NCBI GenBank assembly: GCA_964557375.1
Contig: CAZKZZ010000054.1
Span: 1 to 20,015 of the forward strand
Origin: CAZKZZ01 sp964557375
Lineage (GTDB): Bacteria; Spirochaetota; Spirochaetia; SPDA01; CAZJBZ01
Reading direction: 5' to 3'
DNA: 20,015 nucleotides
Shown here: piece by piece, positions 15,905-20,015 of the stretch
Layout of the letters: every line of letters starts with the position of its first letter
Numbering within the stretch: the stretch's first letter is position 1
Program-made: the position numbers and the translations under genes
The notes under the pieces: model-generated
Told to the model about the DNA's origin: nothing
Seen by the model: the letters and a program-made list of their open reading frames with translations, nothing else
The model's database searches: none

Positions 15905-16790
15905 CGATTGACATACCCTCTCGTTCCCTTCCGGTAGGCAGGGTCAGATACCGCTCCCCTTCTGCCAGGCCTTCCTCGATCTTGACCATATCTCCGAATG
16001 AAGGGCCTGCTTTTACCTCCCGTGCCTCCAATTTATTTTCATCATTTACAACCCAGAGAAAAAACGAGCCGTACCTGCGCACCAGAACGTCGCGGTTTAC
16101 GAATATTCCCCGTTCTCTGTCGACAGGGAGGTCTACCAAAACGTACTCTCCCACCTGGGTTGCCCGTGTATTCGGAAACTCGAAAATCAAAAAGAAGAGA
16201 CCGGTATCGTAGTCGGGTTCCGGCGATCGTCCGGTGAGAAATCCGGTTATGGTTTTTCCGTCAACAGTACGTCCGGTAATCTCTTCTCCCACGCTCACCT
16301 TAAACGCGTCCTTATCACTGATGCTGGCTTCGAGCACGTATTCTTCAGTGCCGATAACCGTCACCGCCTTCTCCCCCTCTCGTATTTCATCCCGCTCTCC
16401 AACCGAGACTTCGGAGACAATGCCCGATATCCGGGCGGTGACCACAGCAGGTTTATAGCTTCCGGTAACAACGTCCCGTTCAATACTGACCAGTCCATCC
16501 CCCGCCTCCACGCTGCTGCCCTCCCTGACAAAGACAGACTGAATAAAGCCGGAAGCGGTTGCAAGATGCTCTACCCTGGTTTTAGGACGGAGCCGCCCTC
16601 CCGCAGCTATGGTCCGGTATTGTTCGGTCATCTCGGCAGCGGCAACCGGCAGTTCTCTTCTGCCCCCAGACGCACCATCGCCTTCTTCCGCAGGTCTTCC
16701 CCCTCTTCCCTGTCCGCCCTGTTGAGCGTGAAGTCCGGAAACGGTAGCGAAAACAAGAAACATTATTATGGTTTTAAGTTTTATTTGCAT
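15897..16790 (-). CDS. Hairpin-less periplasmic adaptor (membrane fusion protein) of the RND pump
   Basis: This 297-residue adaptor links the RND pump to the outer membrane factor. An N-terminal export segment (MQIKLKTIIMFLVFATVSGL, cleavage near HAQ at 21-23) has no lipobox cysteine. A Gly/Arg-rich linker follows (24-45). The two lipoyl half-motifs are visible at about 75-104 (ATASGFIQSVFVREGSSVEAGD) and 116-145 (VVTARISGIVSEVSVGERDEI). They are separated by only about 12 residues, where usual adaptors have a 60-100 residue helical hairpin that contacts TolC. Beta-barrel and membrane-proximal domains follow (150-290). Borrelia BesA is a known adaptor without the hairpin. The start ATG 16790 has GGAG about 6 nt upstream, 3 nt after the preceding stop. 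Confidence 0.87.
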   Translation of the reverse strand: MQIKLKTIIMFLVFATVSGLHAQQGGQGRGGRPAEEGDGASGGRRELPVAAAEMTEQYRTIAAGGRLRPKTRVEHLATASGFIQSVFVREGSSVEAGDGLVSIERDVVTGSYKPAVVTARISGIVSEVSVGERDEIREGEKAVTVIGTEEYVLEASISDKDAFKVSVGEEITGRTVDGKTITGFLTGRSPEPDYDTGLFFLIFEFPNTRATQVGEYVLVDLPVDRERGIFVNRDVLVRRYGSFFLWVVNDENKLEAREVKAGPSFGDMVKIEEGLAEGERYLTLPTGREREGMSIDA

Positions 16791-16793
16791 GCT

Positions 16794-18152
16794 TTACTCC
16801 TCGAGGAAGGCGCCGGGCCCGATGCCGAACTCCTGCAAAATGGAAAGAAGGGCTGCTCCGTATTGATGATGCATTTTTGCCGCGTTCAATTCCGTCATTC
16901 GAAAATCAATAAAATCGAGCAATAATTGATCCTCAGTTATAAACCCTTCTTTATGCAGCTGCTGCGCCTGCTCGTACTGTTCCCGTGCCTCCTCCATATC
17001 GATGAGAGAAATTTCGTAGTCTATTTTCGCTATCTCTCTCCGGTTTAATGCCTTTTCTGAAGCTATCAATGAGTTTCGTGCCGCCTGCTCCAGCTCGAGC
17101 TCGGCAAGAAGCCGGCCCCTCTTACGGGCTTCTGCCGCGATCGAACGTTCCCCCCGGTCGAAGAGTGTTATGTCGAAGCTCACTGAAAGGCTCCAGTCAA
17201 CGGCGTCTCGCTCCAGGTCATAGGAGAGAGCTGCCGAGAAGGACGGATTGGGGAGGAAGGGAAGAAACCACGACGCCGCCTTCCGTTCGGCAGCTTCGAG
17301 AGAGAGTCTGAGCGCTTCCAGATTTTTCTTTTCAGGCGGTGACGTAATGCTTTCGGAAATCAATCTCTCATACCGTGGGACGAGGCTTTCCATTTTATTC
17401 TGGAGAATGGATGCTTCTTCTGCCGGTATTCGGGGACCTTCGGCTGATAGTTCATGAAGTGCTGATTCGGAGGAGAGCAGTTCTTTTCGTATGACATACC
17501 ACTGCCGTTTGAGCTCTCTTCTGCTCCGCTCATCACGGCTCTCTTCCAGGAGGAATTGGAGTGTCCCGGCATGTTCTTCCTGAAGAGCCTTGATTTGCCA
17601 ATAATAGGTGCGATCAAAGATATCATTTACCAGGTCGATCCAGACTGCCATCTTCGTCGATTCCACTTTGTGCTCGAGAGAGATAGCTTCTGCCCTGGCT
17701 TCGAAGAGCTCCGGTTTCGTTTCTACAAAAAGTTTCCTGCTCACCGACAGTTCCGGGACCCGGATTTCACTGCCGGACTCGTCACTCCAGACAAAAGGTA
17801 GTGAAACGGATATATCGGTACCGAAGACGTTCATTAAACTGGCTTCGAGGGAGATGCCGAACGGCTGTATCCGGCCGTTCGCCAGAGAGATCCGCCCGCT
17901 CGAACCGCCCTGATACGCGGACGTACTCACATTGAGATAAGGAAGAAACACCCGCTCTTTCTGTTTTACGGTAAGGCGGGCCTGCTCGAGCTGGAAAAGG
18001 GCCCGCTGATATTCGAGGTCACGATCGAGCCGTTTTTCGAAAATCTCAGCTGCCGAAACATCGGACTGCTGGGAGCTGGATTGGGCCTGAAGAGCAGCTG
18101 TAAGCAGGAGAAAACCGAGAACGATAAGGAGAGCGGACCCTTTATGTTTCAA
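16794..18152 (-). CDS. TolC-family outer membrane factor, full-length type
   Basis: This 452-residue outer membrane channel subunit should trimerise into a barrel plus a periplasmic helical tube. A signal peptide (MKHKGSALLIVLGFLLLTAA, cleavage near LQAQ at 21-24) precedes two repeats of helical hairpins around barrel segments. The first barrel segment is at about 68-142 (FLPYLNVSTSAY through VPELSVSRKLF) and the second at about 294-333 (FLPFLPNPSFSAALSY through SVSFDITLFDRGE). Long amphipathic helices occupy the rest; the last repeat has QLHKEGFITEDQLLLDFIDF, the family's helix-turn pattern. The start is TTG at 18152, overlapping the upstream TGA as TTGA. GGAGG sits 10 nt before it, inside the upstream gene, so it is translationally coupled. 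Confidence 0.88.
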   Translation of the reverse strand: MKHKGSALLIVLGFLLLTAALQAQSSSQQSDVSAAEIFEKRLDRDLEYQRALFQLEQARLTVKQKERVFLPYLNVSTSAYQGGSSGRISLANGRIQPFGISLEASLMNVFGTDISVSLPFVWSDESGSEIRVPELSVSRKLFVETKPELFEARAEAISLEHKVESTKMAVWIDLVNDIFDRTYYWQIKALQEEHAGTLQFLLEESRDERSRRELKRQWYVIRKELLSSESALHELSAEGPRIPAEEASILQNKMESLVPRYERLISESITSPPEKKNLEALRLSLEAAERKAASWFLPFLPNPSFSAALSYDLERDAVDWSLSVSFDITLFDRGERSIAAEARKRGRLLAELELEQAARNSLIASEKALNRREIAKIDYEISLIDMEEAREQYEQAQQLHKEGFITEDQLLLDFIDFRMTELNAAKMHHQYGAALLSILQEFGIGPGAFLEE

Positions 18153-19195
18153 TGAAACACCGCCTCCAGTCCGGAAGCCTCATACGCACCGGTCGAGACA
18201 GCAGCTGTAAGAAGGAGGGTGAAATACCTGGCCACTGCTTCTGTGCGGGTCTTACGGGCTGTGAGCATGTTTATCCGGCCGCGGTCGACTTCACCGGCTG
18301 CAAGATCGCCCCGCTCGAACCTGATGCTGGTATCCTCGAGTTTACGGTTTTCCAATTCCAGTTTCCGGTCCGCAGCCTCTATCCGGCGCCTGGCGGATTC
18401 AAGTGAGAAGACCAATTCCCGGTATCCGCTCCGGCTCTCGAACAGTACAGCATCTACTGCAAGCCGGGCCTGTTCGACTGCTATATCCGCCTTTTGCTTT
18501 TCTACTGTCGACGCGCTTGCAGAAAGAAGGTCTCTTCTCAAAAGTGATAGCTGTAACTCTTTTTCTTCTCTGACCACTGCATAATCGTGTTCGATCCATT
18601 CCGCCTCAGTTGGTTTCCGGGAAGGGAGGAAACTGATGTCAAAAAGTGTGGAGTTCAATTGGGTCCCGGTGGTGAAGATATAATCGCGCTCTGCCTCTTC
18701 TAGTGTACGGCGTGCCTGCAGAAGGTCTGCCTCTGCGTCCTGATAGTCTATTCGGGCCGCATCGACCTCGTAGTCCGAAATACGGCCTTCCCGGAAAAGC
18801 CGCTCAGACCGGTCTTTGGTCTCCTCAGCAATTGAGTACTGCAATTCAGCTATACGGAGGTCGTTTTCAGCAGTAACTGCTGTCACTGCCGCATCAAGAA
18901 TGCTCACGAATGAGGCTACACGCTTCTGTCTAAGATTGACACGTTTTGTAAGATAGGTAATTTCCACTGTAAGCTGTTGTTCTTCATTCCGAGCTTCGAT
19001 AAGTCCTTTCTTTTTTTCCAGTTCAGCGAGCCGTGCTTCGTACTCCGCTTGTCTCATATCCGTATTGTACTCTGCTGCCTGTACAAGCCACCCGGCAAAG
19101 TCATCCCCAGATACCGAAGAGGGAAAAAGGAAATGGGCGGTCACAGCCGAAATCAATACAAAAGATAATGCTGTAAGAGGCAGTGATTTGATCAA
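18149..19195 (-). CDS. TolC-like protein with little or no beta-barrel sequence
   Basis: This first gene of the RND operon encodes 348 residues from TTG 19195. Two TolC repeat signatures are clear: RLFREGRISDYEVDAARIDY and, about 160 residues later, IRFERGDLAAGEVDRGRINM, each followed by a long helix. Where TolC proteins carry barrel strands, the first repeat has only a short beta-prone stretch (QLTVEITYLTKRVNLRQKR) and the second has a continuous charged helix (from SASTVEKQKADIAVEQARL). The chain is about 100 residues shorter than usual, and I infer that it cannot form the normal 12-strand trimeric barrel. The frame extends to GTG 19210, but TTG is preferred: GGAG lies 9 nt upstream, and the promoter at 19225-19253 would start transcription about 8 nt before the GTG. 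From TTG the N-terminus is a plausible signal peptide (IKSLPLTALSFVLISAVTA). Confidence 0.75.
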   Translation of the reverse strand: MIKSLPLTALSFVLISAVTAHFLFPSSVSGDDFAGWLVQAAEYNTDMRQAEYEARLAELEKKKGLIEARNEEQQLTVEITYLTKRVNLRQKRVASFVSILDAAVTAVTAENDLRIAELQYSIAEETKDRSERLFREGRISDYEVDAARIDYQDAEADLLQARRTLEEAERDYIFTTGTQLNSTLFDISFLPSRKPTEAEWIEHDYAVVREEKELQLSLLRRDLLSASASTVEKQKADIAVEQARLAVDAVLFESRSGYRELVFSLESARRRIEAADRKLELENRKLEDTSIRFERGDLAAGEVDRGRINMLTARKTRTEAVARYFTLLLTAAVSTGAYEASGLEAVFH

Positions 19196-19224
19196 GTAGA
19201 TGAGCTCCACACGTTTTTCAAATC

Positions 19225-19253
19225 ATCATATGCAATACCATAGACGAGGTCAA
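19225..19253 (-). promoter_or_regulatory. Sigma70-type promoter of the RND efflux operon
   Basis: On the minus strand TTGACC (19253-19248) and TATGAT (19230-19225) are separated by exactly 17 bp, each one base off consensus. Transcription would start near 19218, about 23 nt before the preferred TTG start at 19195, and would cover all four efflux genes. Confidence 0.65.
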
Positions 19254-19273
19254 TATATGGGGGATTTTCGGAG

Positions 19274-19302
19274 TTGTCCCAACGGTCTTGTTTGATTATG
19301 TT
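19274..19302 (+). promoter_or_regulatory. Possible promoter giving a near-leaderless SDR transcript
   Basis: TTGTCC (19274-19279), 17 bp, TATGTT (19297-19302). The expected start point falls at or next to the ATG at 19309. There is no Shine-Dalgarno upstream of that ATG, which fits leaderless translation. Each box matches consensus at only four positions. Confidence 0.3.
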
Positions 19303-19308
19303 TATACT

Positions 19309-20015
19309 ATGGAACATGTAGTAATTACCGGCGGGAGCCGGGGCATAGGCTTTGCACTGGCGGAGGAGTTTCTAAAGCGCGGCTATCGGGTGACGATTAC
19401 CGGCACCTCAGGGGCTTCCGTCCACGGAGCATTGAGCGAACTTTCCCGGGAGTATAAAAACATCCACGGAGCGGTCTGTGATGTACGCGATCCGGAATCG
19501 GTCGAAGAGGTGTGGGAGCAGGCAAAAGAGACCGGCGGGACCGTTGATATCTGGATAAACAACGCCGGAGTAAACCAGCCTGATGAATACCTCTGGAACG
19601 TTTCTGAAAAAGACACGACGGCAGTAATCGAAACCAATATTACCGGTGTGATAAACGGCTGCAGAACAGCTGTGCGCGGCATGCTCAAACAAGAAGCTGG
19701 AAGAATATATAACATGGAAGGATTCGGGTCAAACGGCATGACCCGCCCCCGCATCATCCTCTATGGTGTTACAAAAAGGGCGGTACGCTATCTTACCCGC
19801 GGCCTTGCCAAAGAGACTGCAGGGACCGGAGTGCTGATCGGTGCTCTGAGCCCGGGGATGGTGCCGACCGATCTTCTCTTGGGGCCGGTGCGCAAGAACT
19901 CAGAGACTATGGAGCGTTTTAAGAAGATCGTTAACATCCTCGGGGACACTGCAGAAAACACGGCCCTTTTTCTCGTAGACCGGATCGAAAAGGACAAGAA
20001 AAACGGTTCGAGAAT
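19309..20015 (+). CDS. Short-chain dehydrogenase/reductase (SDR), 3' end beyond window
   Basis: This is a classical SDR oxidoreductase, with 235 codons present and no stop before the window edge. It uses NAD(P)(H); the substrate is unknown. Motifs: cofactor-binding TGGSRGIG (7-14), acidic CDVRD near 57-61, NNAG (84-87), catalytic Ser141 in NMEGFGSNG, and YGVTK (Tyr152, Lys156), followed by SPGMVPTD. The NMEGFGS stretch resembles a subgroup related to plant chlorophyll b reductases (NYC1/NOL-like), though from memory and without implying that substrate. ATG 19309 is chosen because the TGGSRGIG motif then begins at residue 7, as usual. No Shine-Dalgarno precedes it. It is divergent from the efflux operon across a 98-nt (to GTG 19210) promoter region. 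Confidence 0.88.
   Translation, partial: MEHVVITGGSRGIGFALAEEFLKRGYRVTITGTSGASVHGALSELSREYKNIHGAVCDVRDPESVEEVWEQAKETGGTVDIWINNAGVNQPDEYLWNVSEKDTTAVIETNITGVINGCRTAVRGMLKQEAGRIYNMEGFGSNGMTRPRIILYGVTKRAVRYLTRGLAKETAGTGVLIGALSPGMVPTDLLLGPVRKNSETMERFKKIVNILGDTAENTALFLVDRIEKDKKNGSR

Noticed and set aside
19196..19210. GTG 19210 as start of the first TolC-like gene
   Set aside because: It has no ribosome binding site and would lie only about 8 nt from the predicted transcription start; its own bases supply the GGAG for TTG 19195. It is not excluded, only less likely.
19303..19308. TATACT as the SDR -10 box
   Set aside because: It abuts the ATG, so transcription would begin inside the coding sequence; the TATGTT six bases upstream fits better.

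Overview
The window (about 20 kb, roughly 55% G+C, densely packed genes with GGAGG-type ribosome binding sites and ATG/GTG/TTG starts) looks like chromosomal DNA of a free-living Gram-negative-type bacterium. I favour a spirochaete (Spirochaetales). The main hint is the RND efflux adaptor, which lacks the alpha-helical hairpin, as in the Borrelia adaptor BesA. This taxonomic guess is an inference; no rRNA or marker gene is present.

Layout. Positions 1-347 hold the 3' part of a PIN-domain (VapC-like) gene that loses its family sequence at about 178 and runs into a GC-rich, palindrome-rich block. From 8697 down to 348, six genes on the minus strand are tightly spaced: a membrane-anchored diguanylate cyclase, a Gfo/Idh/MocA-type oxidoreductase with a pentapeptide-repeat N-terminus, and yejA, yejB, yejE, yejF, a complete peptide ABC importer. 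A 23-bp inverted repeat (21/23 identical) brackets the yejABEF block, with one copy beside the broken PIN gene and the other in the 3' end of the oxidoreductase gene. From 8735 to 12735 on the plus strand there is a possible seven-residue leader peptide, then two overlapping ABC half-exporter genes. Their nucleotide-binding motifs show the asymmetric (one degenerate site) heterodimer pattern of BmrCD/TM287-288. Converging on them from the right is a minus-strand operon (19195 to 12755): a TolC-like protein with almost no beta-barrel segments, a full TolC-like outer membrane factor, a hairpin-less periplasmic adaptor and an AcrB-type RND pump. The operon has a good sigma70 promoter. At the right edge a short-chain dehydrogenase (SDR) gene begins on the plus strand and runs out of the window.

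How the genes work together. The left operon could couple extracellular sensing and c-di-GMP synthesis to peptide uptake. The centre and right are two export systems placed tail to tail. The most interesting point is the RND operon. Its adaptor lacks the hairpin that normally contacts the TolC tube, and one of its two TolC homologues lacks the barrel that would place it in the outer membrane. The barrel-less protein could therefore act as a periplasmic connector replacing the missing hairpin; this is a hypothesis. No tRNA, rRNA, CRISPR array or transposase gene was seen, and no gene-free stretch exceeds about 300 bases except the degenerate left end.
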